Positions 9,231 to 16,765 of a DNA stretch of 47,845 bases are shown here, piece by piece; position 1 is the first letter of the stretch; each line of letters begins with the position of its first letter. The translations under genes were made by a program, and so were the position numbers. A model generated the notes under the pieces. It was not told the origin of the DNA and ran no database searches. It saw nothing but the letters and a program-made list of their open reading frames with translations. Origin of the DNA: Porticoccaceae bacterium. GTDB lineage: Bacteria; Pseudomonadota; Gammaproteobacteria; Pseudomonadales; Porticoccaceae. The stretch is taken from the NCBI GenBank assembly GCA_018069525.1, contig JAGPUQ010000015.1:1-47845 (forward strand), in the 5' to 3' direction.

Positions 9231-9260
9231 AAAAAAACCGGCTTAATTGCCGGTTTTTTT
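9231..9260. terminator. bidirectional terminator
   Basis: Seven A, CCGGC, TTAATT, GCCGG and seven T form a symmetric stem-loop with U-tracts on both strands. It lies between convergent etfA and the FadL-like gene. Confidence 0.92.
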
Positions 9261-9293
9261 ATGTCACTTGTTTATTGTTTATTGATTCTGAAT

Positions 9294-10694
9294 TTAAAAC
9301 ATTCGTGAGAACTGAATACCGACATCGGTGCAAAAATGTTCAACTCCACCACCGTTGTCTCCCCACATCACACCTATCAGATAATCCACTTTCCATTTGT
9401 CGTACATCACGCCAGCGCCGACATTAAAAATACGGATATCTCCTATCGTTGTTGTCGTGACATTTTCAAAGTCAGAAGGGACGCCTGAATCTTCCTGCAT
9501 ATAGCCGGCACGTAGGGTTACATGATCGGTATAGCGCCATTCAACACCGGCGCGATAGGTATAGGCGAGCTCCCATTTAGGGTCGCCATCCTGATTCTGT
9601 AATAAAGTCCCCGGCGTGTCGTAGACTGCGGTCGATCCCATCCATTTAAAATCTCTCCAGTCCGTGCCGACTACGTCCATGGCAAATAATAAATCCGAGT
9701 TAGGGCGATACGAAAACCCGATACCTAGAGACGGGGCATATTTAAATTCGGATCGACTGTCAGATTTTTCATCGGCTTGAAAGGGCGCACCAGTACCGCG
9801 TAGCTTAACTCGCGTCTCACCTTCAAGATCAAAGCTACTACCCGTTTTATAGTCCAGGCCAACACTAAATTTCTCATTAAAGTGATACAGCACACCCAGA
9901 TTACCTTGAAGACCAATGCCCCATTCCCGTACCTTGGCCTTGTACTCGTAGCTGCCCGGGTTTTCACTCGGGTCGTGGTAATCTTTGTCGAGATCAACTC
10001 GAAACAGGCTGTACAACACATCGACACCGACGCCAACGCTGAGCTTCTCGGTCAGCTGATAACCAACAGAGGTGTTAAACGCCATTAGCCCAAGTAGCGC
10101 AAAAACATCGGCGTCAATTTTGGCATTATTGCTTGGGTCATAAATTGAATCGTCGTAGGTAGAGTAGGCGCCGCCCACTCCGTAGACCCCGCCGGCGATA
10201 GTGTAGCGGCCAAAATTTTTGAAATAGACAAAGGCGGGCATGGTCGCCGCGCTCAGCCAGTCTTCTTCGTGGTCGTCGTAATTGCTTGGCTCGGTCGCCA
10301 CAAAAGCGGGAAATGCATCGCCTTTATTGGGGTCGAACGAGCCATCCAGAGCACTGTTATTGCTGGCTCCATCTCGATCACTAATATGGGGTGTCATTGA
10401 ATATACCCCGAAAGAAAATCCAGAACCACGCAACTGGCTTAGTCCCGCTGGGTTCCAATAAATAGCCGAGGCATCGTCCGCCACACTAATAAAGGCACCA
10501 CCCATACCAACGGCCCGAATGCCAAGACCCTCGAGGTTAAGGCCACTAGCGCTGGCTCCTGCTGCCAGGCTGAACAGGGCTACGCTGGCAAGTAACTTGA
10601 GGCCGGATTTAGCGGCTACAGATAACTGTTTGCTCAGTTGAGAGACGACAGAAAACACTCGGCCCCCGGTCGGGCGAGGATTATTGCTATTCAT
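9294..10694 (-). CDS. OmpP1/FadL/TodX-family outer membrane transport protein
   Basis: This protein of 466 residues starts with a long basic signal-peptide region. It ends in a hydrophobic stretch and an AGASA-SGL type cleavage site around residues 46-50. The mature N terminus shows the FadL-type hatch: GIRAVGMGGAFISVADDASA followed by YWNPAGL, the conserved NPAG motif. The rest alternates as beta-barrel strands and ends in an aromatic residue (FSRMF), as outer membrane porins do. FadL proteins import long-chain fatty acids or other hydrophobic compounds, fitting the neighbouring acyl-CoA genes. ATG 10694 has AGGAG about 10 nt upstream; an in-frame ATG at 10763 lacks one. Confidence 0.88.
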   Translation of the reverse strand: MNSNNPRPTGGRVFSVVSQLSKQLSVAAKSGLKLLASVALFSLAAGASASGLNLEGLGIRAVGMGGAFISVADDASAIYWNPAGLSQLRGSGFSFGVYSMTPHISDRDGASNNSALDGSFDPNKGDAFPAFVATEPSNYDDHEEDWLSAATMPAFVYFKNFGRYTIAGGVYGVGGAYSTYDDSIYDPSNNAKIDADVFALLGLMAFNTSVGYQLTEKLSVGVGVDVLYSLFRVDLDKDYHDPSENPGSYEYKAKVREWGIGLQGNLGVLYHFNEKFSVGLDYKTGSSFDLEGETRVKLRGTGAPFQADEKSDSRSEFKYAPSLGIGFSYRPNSDLLFAMDVVGTDWRDFKWMGSTAVYDTPGTLLQNQDGDPKWELAYTYRAGVEWRYTDHVTLRAGYMQEDSGVPSDFENVTTTTIGDIRIFNVGAGVMYDKWKVDYLIGVMWGDNGGGVEHFCTDVGIQFSRMF

Positions 10695-10905
10695 TAAGTT
10701 TGTACTCCTGGCTTTATCTAGCGGTATTAATTTAGTGCACTTAATCCTGAGCACTGAATTCAATGCGTTAATCGGTTTTGATCAAAGACGAGGGCATAAT
10801 TATAACTGTTTATATCTGGAACGAGAAGTCAAAAACGGGGGGAGACGAGACAGAATGGGGGAGGGATGGCAGTCTAGTCATGATTTCTAGTGGCTTAGAC
10901 CGGTT

Positions 10906-11412
10906 TTAATGCTCTTGTTGCCGTCGCTGTTGACGCCGTTCTTCGGGGGACAGGGTTTTCCACTTTTCGCGCAGTGCTTTGCGCTCCTCGGCTGGCATTT
11001 TTCGAAAACGTTCACGAGCCTCTTTCACACGCTTTTTCTCTTCTGGGGGCAGCTTTTCAAAACGTTCTCGACGTTGCTTAATTCGCTCCTGGCGCTCTGG
11101 TGTTAACTGCTCCCAACGCTCCTTTCTGTTTTTCTTACCGTTGCGACTCTTACTTTGGCCATAGCCCTCATCATTATTACGATCATTTCCGGCCAGCAGG
11201 TAAGCGGTATTGCTTTGATAAGAGGCACTTTCGCTGGCGGGTGAATACGCCGCAGCAGCACGAGGAGCATAGGTAATAAGCAATAACAGTAGCGCAAAGC
11301 CCAGGCAGAGGAGTGCGGGGTTATAGTTTCGGTAAATCACTTCAACTTTCCGCCGACGTTCGTAACGAGGGCCTGGCGGGGAACGATGATGATTTAATCG
11401 CTGAGTGTTCAT
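10906..11412 (-). CDS. DUF3106 domain protein
   Basis: A protein of 168 residues with a basic N terminus, one hydrophobic segment (about residues 34-52) and a highly charged C terminus. The C terminus is built from repeating Pro-Glu-Glu/Arg-Arg motifs (LTPERQERIKQR, LPPEEKKRVKEA, MPAEERKALREK, LSPEERRQQRRQ), the DUF3106 signature. It is third in a minus-strand set with a sigma factor and a small membrane protein, a grouping known in gammaproteobacteria. Function unknown. Heptad-like charge spacing suggests extended helices, probably periplasmic. Confidence 0.8.
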   Translation of the reverse strand: MNTQRLNHHRSPPGPRYERRRKVEVIYRNYNPALLCLGFALLLLLITYAPRAAAAYSPASESASYQSNTAYLLAGNDRNNDEGYGQSKSRNGKKNRKERWEQLTPERQERIKQRRERFEKLPPEEKKRVKEARERFRKMPAEERKALREKWKTLSPEERRQQRRQQEH

Positions 11413-11477
11413 TTAACTGTACCTGTTAGTTCTATCTATTAGCTCTGTCTATTAACTATATTTATTAACCGTGCTCG
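11413..11477 (-). repeat. degenerate 13-bp tandem array
   Basis: Four consecutive 13-bp units fill the gap between two genes: TTAACTGTACCTG (11413), TTAGTTCTATCTA (11426), TTAGCTCTGTCTA (11439) and TTAACTATATTTA (11452). A fifth partial copy, TTAACCGTGCTCG (11465), forms the last codons and the stop of the upstream gene. Confidence 0.85.
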
Positions 11478-11821
11478 TTGAGTTCGGCATTAGCAAGCCA
11501 CGAATAAAATTCCAAATCTTCATACAACTCAATATTTTCAGATAATTGTGTGCTTGTGACATCCTCATTAAAGCCCGAAATCGACGACATCAACGGGGAT
11601 AAAAATATCGCCAGCAGCAAAACCGAAGCAAACGCGGCCCCGGACGGCAGGATCCAACGTTGCCACAGTGGTGTTGAAGCGGCATCTAATGCGATCTGTC
11701 GACGTTCGGCAAGCTCTCGTACCGTTGCCGAATCAAGATTGTTTTCTAAACTGTGTAATGCCGTAGCTAGTTGTTCTTCAGTTAAGTGTTCGCCAGTTAA
11801 ACGCTGCTTGTTGGGTTTCAT
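11465..11821 (-). CDS. small single-pass membrane protein (DUF3619-like), possible anti-sigma factor
   Basis: A protein of 118 residues with a soluble helical N terminus (about 1-50), one membrane segment (about 58-78, SGAAFASVLLLAIFLSPLM) and a short acidic periplasmic tail. The layout matches the DUF3619-type genes found between a sigma factor and DUF3106. It overlaps the sigma-factor gene by 4 nt (ATGA), so the two are translationally coupled. That and the topology make an anti-sigma role plausible, but no zinc-binding anti-sigma motif is present. The 3' end coincides with a tandem array. Confidence 0.68.
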   Translation of the reverse strand: MKPNKQRLTGEHLTEEQLATALHSLENNLDSATVRELAERRQIALDAASTPLWQRWILPSGAAFASVLLLAIFLSPLMSSISGFNEDVTSTQLSENIELYEDLEFYSWLANAELNEHG

Positions 11822-12360
11822 AACTGATACTCCTTCAATAAAGTTCGCAAACGCTCCATCGCGCGCGAATAATGTGTTTTTACGCTGCCTTCGCTGCAGC
11901 CCATTGAGTTAGCCGTTTCAATAGTAGAAAAACCTTCCCAGCATCGCAGTACAAAAGCCTCTCGTTGACGTCTGGGCAACTGTGCCACAGCGTTCTGTAA
12001 AGCCTCGGCCTGACGCCCTTGCTCCACGCTGGCTTCGGGCGTGTTGCTATGAGGGGAGGGGACATTATCGAAAGACTCGTCATTGCTCTCGCTACTGTCA
12101 TCGTCTGCGTTTCTACGCCGTTGCGGCAACCAGCCAAATAAGGCACCGTTTAGTTTTCGTTTGCGAAAAGTGTCGTTAATTTTGTTGTGAAGAATACGAT
12201 AAAACAAGGCTTTCCACTCTTCTTCAGTCTTGTCGCGATAATGCCGCACCAGTTGTAGCATGGTGTCCTGAACGGCATCGAGGGCATCTTCACGATGGCG
12301 CAATGTGGCATAGGCGACGGCATATCCGCGTTTTTCAATCGAGGCAAGAAATTTTTCCAT
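11818..12360 (-). CDS. ECF-type RNA polymerase sigma factor
   Basis: A protein of 180 residues. Sigma region 2 is at about residues 5-70, including DALDAVQDTMLQLVRHY and WKALFYRILHNKINDTFRKRK. A Ser/Asp-rich linker follows. Sigma region 4 (about 115-175) contains QLPRRQREAFVLRCWEGFS and a helix-turn-helix with CSEGSVKTHYSRAMERL. Start ATG 12360 is chosen because region 2 begins a few residues on. The open frame extends further but would translate the inverted repeat at 12481-12507. A TATAAT on the same strand at 12412-12417 would also place the transcript start too late for a longer form. Coupled to the next gene by ATGA. Confidence 0.87.
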   Translation of the reverse strand: MEKFLASIEKRGYAVAYATLRHREDALDAVQDTMLQLVRHYRDKTEEEWKALFYRILHNKINDTFRKRKLNGALFGWLPQRRRNADDDSSESNDESFDNVPSPHSNTPEASVEQGRQAEALQNAVAQLPRRQREAFVLRCWEGFSTIETANSMGCSEGSVKTHYSRAMERLRTLLKEYQL

Positions 12361-12411
12361 AGCGATTAAATAAGTTACCTCTGAACCCGCTGTACCCATA
12401 CGACAATCCGA

Positions 12412-12417
12412 ATTATA
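12412..12417 (-). promoter_or_regulatory. candidate -10 box for the sigma-factor operon
   Basis: A perfect TATAAT on the minus strand lies about 50 nt upstream of the ATG at 12360. I see no good -35 hexamer at 16-18 nt, so only the -10 is claimed. Confidence 0.3.
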
Positions 12418-12480
12418 GCCGGGCATGGTTCCAAACACTTGAGTTGTAGCTACGGTGCTTCGGGACTTCGTCAAAAGTCC

Positions 12481-12555
12481 GGAACAGGGAGCCTGGCTTC
12501 CTGTTCCGAACCCGAACCTGAACAATTGCCCCGGCAATGCTGAGTTGCGCCGGGG
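12481..12555 (-). terminator. two stem-loops downstream of the His-rich gene
   Basis: GGAACAGG at 12481 pairs with CCTGTTCC ending at 12507, with inner AGCC/GGCT pairs. On the minus strand it is followed by GGACTTTTG. A second inverted repeat pairs CCCCGGC (12529-12535) with GCCGGGG (12549-12555). They lie after the His-rich gene and before the sigma-factor gene, consistent with termination, though the U-tract is short. Confidence 0.5.
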
Positions 12556-12598
12556 ATGCTTGTGGAATCGTTAAATCAATCACGATTTACCTTTAGTC

Positions 12599-12988
12599 CT
12601 AGTGATGCCGTATCAGCTGATCGAGAAGGATGGCACCGCCAATCAATCTGATGACATCACCGCCGTGTCTATGATGATCATTGTGCCGACGATAGTAACG
12701 ATCATTATGCCGATTATAGTAGTGCTTCTTATAATGACGGCCCGATCGGTAAGAATGAGCAGGGCGATGAGAGTTGTAATAGTGCTTGTTACTATGACGA
12801 TTACCGCGATCAAAACGACGATCTATATCACGATGATTACGTGTCTGACGGCGATCAACATGCCGATCACGATGTTCTCCACGCTCGACACGGTCGTGTC
12901 GATCTCTTTCGGCTAAGGCGGGTGTAGCGAACATCATAGAACCCGCAAGGGAAAGACTAACAAGGGCTGGTAATAAGAGCTTTTTCAT
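12599..12988 (-). CDS. exported His/Arg-rich small protein
   Basis: A protein of 129 residues with a clear signal peptide (MKKLLLPALVSLSLAG), predicted to be cleaved after ATPALA. The mature part is dominated by His, Arg, Asp, Asn and Tyr in patterns such as RHDRVERGEHRDRH and HYYNRHNDRYYRRH. A short hydrophobic tail, DVIRLIGGAILLDQLI, ends in RHH. I do not recognise a named family. The histidine density suggests divalent-metal or polyanion binding in the periplasm, but this is inference. It sits downstream of prc and upstream of the sigma-factor operon, all on the same strand. The start is supported by GAGGTAAAACCC before the ATG. Confidence 0.65.
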   Translation of the reverse strand: MKKLLLPALVSLSLAGSMMFATPALAERDRHDRVERGEHRDRHVDRRQTRNHRDIDRRFDRGNRHSNKHYYNSHRPAHSYRSGRHYKKHYYNRHNDRYYRRHNDHHRHGGDVIRLIGGAILLDQLIRHH

Positions 12989-13119
12989 GGGTTTTACCTC
13001 GGTTTTAAGCTTCCGTACTAGGTAAAACGCATCAAGTCGTATTTGGTTGACAAAAAAGCCTTATTTTTCTCAATTCGGCAGGAAGTTCTCCTAACTCATT
13101 GATTAAACATAATAACTTT

Positions 13120-15258
13120 TTATTTTCTCTCTGCCTTGATACGAGCAGCAATCTGCCGGTTCCAATTAAATTCTCGAGCTAAGGTAATGTAATCAAGCAA
13201 AATATAACTCGACTCCTTAAGTTGCGGATCGCTGGCGGGATCAAACTCCGCATCGTCATCGGTCTTGTTCTCAGCGCTTTCTTCCTCGTCCTTTTCAGCG
13301 GCTTCTCGCCAGGCTTCAACAGTGTCGTAAGTCGTTTCACCTTTAGCCGAGCGGCGTTTATTGGCTAGGGTCATTAAGGTATTTTCGCGTTCGCTCTTTA
13401 ATAAGATACGCTGCTCTCGGTTAAGGGAGATTTCTTTTATAGCCCGATTCTTTTCTATTAACTCCAGCTCTTCCAACATTAAACCCCAATCAAAATCCGT
13501 GGTAACCCTTGATTGATGGCGCTGTTCAAGGTCGGCAAGTAAGGGCGAAACGGCGTCGTAACGTAAATGCGGGGCGGCGTGAATGTGGTCCCAGGGCAGG
13601 GCGAAATCCTGGCTGCTCTCACCAATTTCCTCAACGTCGTAAAGGGACGGGAAACTTATATCCGGAACCACCCCACGATGCTGAGTGCTTTCACCAGATA
13701 CTCGATAAAATTTTGATTCAGTTAACTTAAGCTGCCCACTATCAAGCGGTGTGAGTACCTGCACAGTACCTTTACCAAAACTTTGGGAGCCGACCACTAA
13801 GCCCCGGCCATAATCCTGAATAACACCGGCAAAAATTTCCGACGCAGAGGCGCTAAGTCGATTAATAAGTACCAGTAGGGGGCCGTTGTACATGGCACTC
13901 TGGCGGGCTACCTGATCACGCGACACTCGCTGACTGGCGTGTTTGATTTGCACCACAGGACCAGGATCAATAAATAGATCGGTAAGCGCGGTAGCTTCGT
14001 ACAGCGAGCCACCACCGTTATTACGCAGGTCGAGGATGACGCCATTCACTTCCTCCTCGCGGAGTTCGTTGAGCAGTTTGAACACATCACGCGTGGTACT
14101 TTTGTAATCCTTATCACCGCGTCTGTACGCCTCAAAATCCATATAAAAGGCGGGCAGGGTGATGACGCCTACGCGAACTTCTTCACCGCCATTTTCACGC
14201 GAGCCAGGCAGGGTGATCACCTGTTTTTTTGCGGCCTGTCCTTCAAGTTTTACCTTGTCACGAATAATTGATATTTCCTGGACCTCGTCGCTGACTTCGG
14301 TTTTACCTGACATAACGCCAAGCCGTACCTCGGTACCTTTTTTGCCGCGAATCAACTCGACCACATCATCGAGACGCCAACCGATGACGTCAACCGTATC
14401 ACCGTCGTTATCTTGAGCGACGCTAATAATTTTATCGCCGGGGGCCAGGCTGCCTTGCTTGTCTGCGGGTCCGCCGGGAACCACACTCACGACTTTGGTA
14501 AGTTCATCCTCTCGCTGTAGCACTGCACCAATGCCTTCGAGCGAGAGCGACATGCTGATCTGGAAATTTTCCAGGGTACGTGGGGACAGGTAGGAAGTAT
14601 GGGGATCGTAAATGCCGGCCACAGCGTTTGCATATAGCTCGAAGCTGTCGTCCGCCGACTGCTGAGAGATCAAAGATTGCTGGTTTTTGTAGCGCTTAAT
14701 GAGTAATTCACGGGCTGCTTCGACTTCCTTATCGGAAAGCAATAAGCGCAACAGGCTATCCTTAACCCGTTTGCGCCAAAAATCATCGGCTTGTTCTGTC
14801 GTTGCCGGCCATTGGCGAGCATCGGGATCCAGGGGCAGGGTTTCCTCGATAGTAAAATCAAAACTATAATCACTTTCGAGCAGAGTAATATTGGCCGCCA
14901 GCCGCTCGCTTATGCGCGTTCGAAAACGGTTGTAAATGGCGAATACATGATCGAGATCCCCGGCCTTTAATTCGTCATCCAGAGTTGTTTCCCATACCTG
15001 GAACTCGCTGATATCACTAGCCAGAAAATAGGTTTTTGTCGGATCGAGTTGCTCCAGGTAGCTCTCCAGCAGCAGCGAAGAAAACCTATCGTCCAGTACT
15101 ACATTCCGATAGTGACGTTTGTCCAGTACCTTAATAATCTCCCGAATTCCCTTCGAGTGTTCTTTTAGGGGCTCCAGAGGCGTGAGTGACGCGCTTGAGG
15201 AGGCTGCGCATAAAGTAAGGGCAAAAGCGGCGATCGTAGCTCGTAATAATATCTTCAT
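13120..15258 (-). CDS. prc: periplasmic tail-specific protease (S41, C-terminal processing)
   Basis: A protein of 712 residues, close to the Prc/Tsp type. Order: signal peptide (cleavage near AASSSA), N-terminal helical domain (about 35-220), PDZ domain (about 235-330, from LEGIGAVLQ), S41 protease core (about 355-550) and C-terminal DUF3340-type domain. The Ser of the Ser-Lys dyad is in NRLSASASEIFAG and the Lys in GSQSFGKGTVQ. Prc degrades or trims periplasmic proteins, including peptidoglycan hydrolases and ssrA-tagged substrates. The region between PDZ and core and the acidic stretch near residue 670 are low complexity. It is likely transcribed alone, with the His-rich gene 131 nt downstream. 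Confidence 0.93.
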   Translation of the reverse strand: MKILLRATIAAFALTLCAASSSASLTPLEPLKEHSKGIREIIKVLDKRHYRNVVLDDRFSSLLLESYLEQLDPTKTYFLASDISEFQVWETTLDDELKAGDLDHVFAIYNRFRTRISERLAANITLLESDYSFDFTIEETLPLDPDARQWPATTEQADDFWRKRVKDSLLRLLLSDKEVEAARELLIKRYKNQQSLISQQSADDSFELYANAVAGIYDPHTSYLSPRTLENFQISMSLSLEGIGAVLQREDELTKVVSVVPGGPADKQGSLAPGDKIISVAQDNDGDTVDVIGWRLDDVVELIRGKKGTEVRLGVMSGKTEVSDEVQEISIIRDKVKLEGQAAKKQVITLPGSRENGGEEVRVGVITLPAFYMDFEAYRRGDKDYKSTTRDVFKLLNELREEEVNGVILDLRNNGGGSLYEATALTDLFIDPGPVVQIKHASQRVSRDQVARQSAMYNGPLLVLINRLSASASEIFAGVIQDYGRGLVVGSQSFGKGTVQVLTPLDSGQLKLTESKFYRVSGESTQHRGVVPDISFPSLYDVEEIGESSQDFALPWDHIHAAPHLRYDAVSPLLADLEQRHQSRVTTDFDWGLMLEELELIEKNRAIKEISLNREQRILLKSERENTLMTLANKRRSAKGETTYDTVEAWREAAEKDEEESAENKTDDDAEFDPASDPQLKESSYILLDYITLAREFNWNRQIAARIKAERK

Positions 15259-15565
15259 GAATAGGGGGGGTTCTCTACATCATTCGTTCGATAGGGTGAG
15301 TATGGCTTATGGCTCGCTACTTAGGAAGTATTGCCAGAGCCTGCCGCTTCTCTAATTTAACATAATATACATTATGCGCACCACAATATTAAGGATAGAC
15401 TAGGAACGACTAGTTAAATAGGACAAGTTAAAAGCGATTAGGTTTATATCTGCGGCTTATACATATGGCCCAGACCGTGTATTATTTGCGCGCTTTGTTA
15501 ATTTAATGACAACTTAACTTAGTTGTTACCCATTATTTACCTACCGACACGTCATGAGGACGCCA
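15259..15565. other. divergent intergenic region prc / alcohol dehydrogenase
   Basis: These 307 bp are AT-rich and lie between divergent genes, so both promoters should be here. The most distinctive element is the inverted repeat at 15509-15526, listed separately. AATATACATTATG near 15365 is also partly symmetric. I see no RNA gene or open frame. Confidence 0.4.
15509..15526. promoter_or_regulatory. candidate operator, inverted repeat
   Basis: ACAACT and AGTTGT are separated by six bases about 40 nt upstream of the alcohol dehydrogenase start. An 18-bp dyad so placed could bind a dimeric regulator. No regulator gene is adjacent. Confidence 0.35.
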
Positions 15566-16660
15566 ATGAAAGTAAAAGCTGTAGTACTAACCGCACTCAA
15601 CGAATATTCCGTTCAGGAAATTGAGCTTGATCCACCAAAAGAAAATGATGTACGAGTTCGCATGACAGCCACTGGCCTGTGCATGTCTGATCTGTCTGTC
15701 ATTAACGGCAAGTTACCTATGCCGCTACCCATGGTACTTGGCCACGAAGGCGCTGGCGTCGTTGAGGAAGTCGGCTCGAATGTAACCAACGTACAAGTCG
15801 GTGACCACGTGATTACCTCGTTTATCCCTATGTGTGGCGAGTGTTATTTCTGCCTGCATCAGGAGCCCTGGTTATGTACGGCTACCGATCTCTTCAGTGG
15901 TATGCAGCCAGACGGCACCAGCCGCGTTAAATTGAACGGCGAGCACATCGGCGCTTTTGCGGCGTTGGGTAATATGGCCGAACAAATTGTCTGCCCTTCT
16001 ATGTGCGTAGTTCGTATCGATAAGCGGCACAATCTGGAAGCAGCAGCCTTAGTCGGTTGCGGCGTAATGACGGGTGCGGGTGCAGCGCTGAACACCGCCA
16101 AAGTAAAACCTGGTAGTAGTGCGGCCGTATTTGGTTGCGGCGGCGTTGGCCTCTCAGCCCTGCAAGGCGCGAAGATTGCTGGTGCTAACCCCATTATCGC
16201 GGTTGATCTGAACGACGCAAAACTCGAAGCGGCGAAAGATTTTGGTGCGACCCACACGATAAACGCAAGCAAGGATCCTGTTGCTCAAATCATGGAAATC
16301 ACCAACGGTATCGGCGTAGATTACGCGTTTGAAGTGATTGGTATTCCTGCGGTTGCTGCCCAGGCGTATGCGGCTACTCGCCGTGGTGGTACCTGCTGTA
16401 TGGTCGGTGCTGGCAGCCCGACAGAGGAATACAAGTTCAGCGCCCTGGAAATGCCACTGGCCTCCAAAAAGGTTTGTGGTTGCCTGTATGGCAGCACCAA
16501 TGCCAAAGTCGATTTCGAGAAATTGTTGGGTTTTTATGAGACTGGGCAACTGGATCTGGATCGTATGCAATCCCGCACCTACACCATTGACGAAGTTAAG
16601 GAAGGCTTTGACGATATGGTTGAAGGGAAAAATATTCGCGGTGTTATTTTATATAAGTAA
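15566..16660 (+). CDS. zinc-dependent alcohol dehydrogenase (MDR family)
   Basis: A protein of 364 residues. Catalytic zinc ligands are in GLCMSDL, GHEGAG and LVGCGVMTG. The structural zinc lobe has four Cys in CGECYFCLHQEPWLC (C-x2-C-x2-C-x7-C). The Rossmann motif is GCGGVGLSALQGA, with Asp in IIAVDLND favouring NAD. It resembles class III-like and Rxyl_3153-type dehydrogenases, which oxidise primary alcohols or adducts; the substrate is not predictable. ATG 15566 has GAGGA five nt upstream; an in-frame ATG at 15554 does not. It is single, followed by a strong terminator. Confidence 0.88.
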   Translation: MKVKAVVLTALNEYSVQEIELDPPKENDVRVRMTATGLCMSDLSVINGKLPMPLPMVLGHEGAGVVEEVGSNVTNVQVGDHVITSFIPMCGECYFCLHQEPWLCTATDLFSGMQPDGTSRVKLNGEHIGAFAALGNMAEQIVCPSMCVVRIDKRHNLEAAALVGCGVMTGAGAALNTAKVKPGSSAAVFGCGGVGLSALQGAKIAGANPIIAVDLNDAKLEAAKDFGATHTINASKDPVAQIMEITNGIGVDYAFEVIGIPAVAAQAYAATRRGGTCCMVGAGSPTEEYKFSALEMPLASKKVCGCLYGSTNAKVDFEKLLGFYETGQLDLDRMQSRTYTIDEVKEGFDDMVEGKNIRGVILYK

Positions 16661-16700
16661 GTCTGTATAAATAAACACCTGTTTATAGCACTACGTAAAA

Positions 16701-16727
16701 GGGCTGCACTTGTGCAGCCCTTTTTTT
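16701..16727. terminator. intrinsic terminator
   Basis: GGGCTGCAC and GTGCAGCCC form a perfect 9-bp stem with a two-base loop, followed by seven T. It ends the alcohol dehydrogenase transcript and lies between convergent genes. Confidence 0.93.
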
Positions 16728-16765
16728 ATCTATAAAAATTAAACACTATAAAACAAGCTCTCAAC

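Noticed and set aside
12361..12537. N-terminal extension of the sigma-factor reading frame by 59 codons
   Set aside because: It would translate a strong inverted repeat and a TATAAT box, and sigma region 2 already begins just after ATG 12360.
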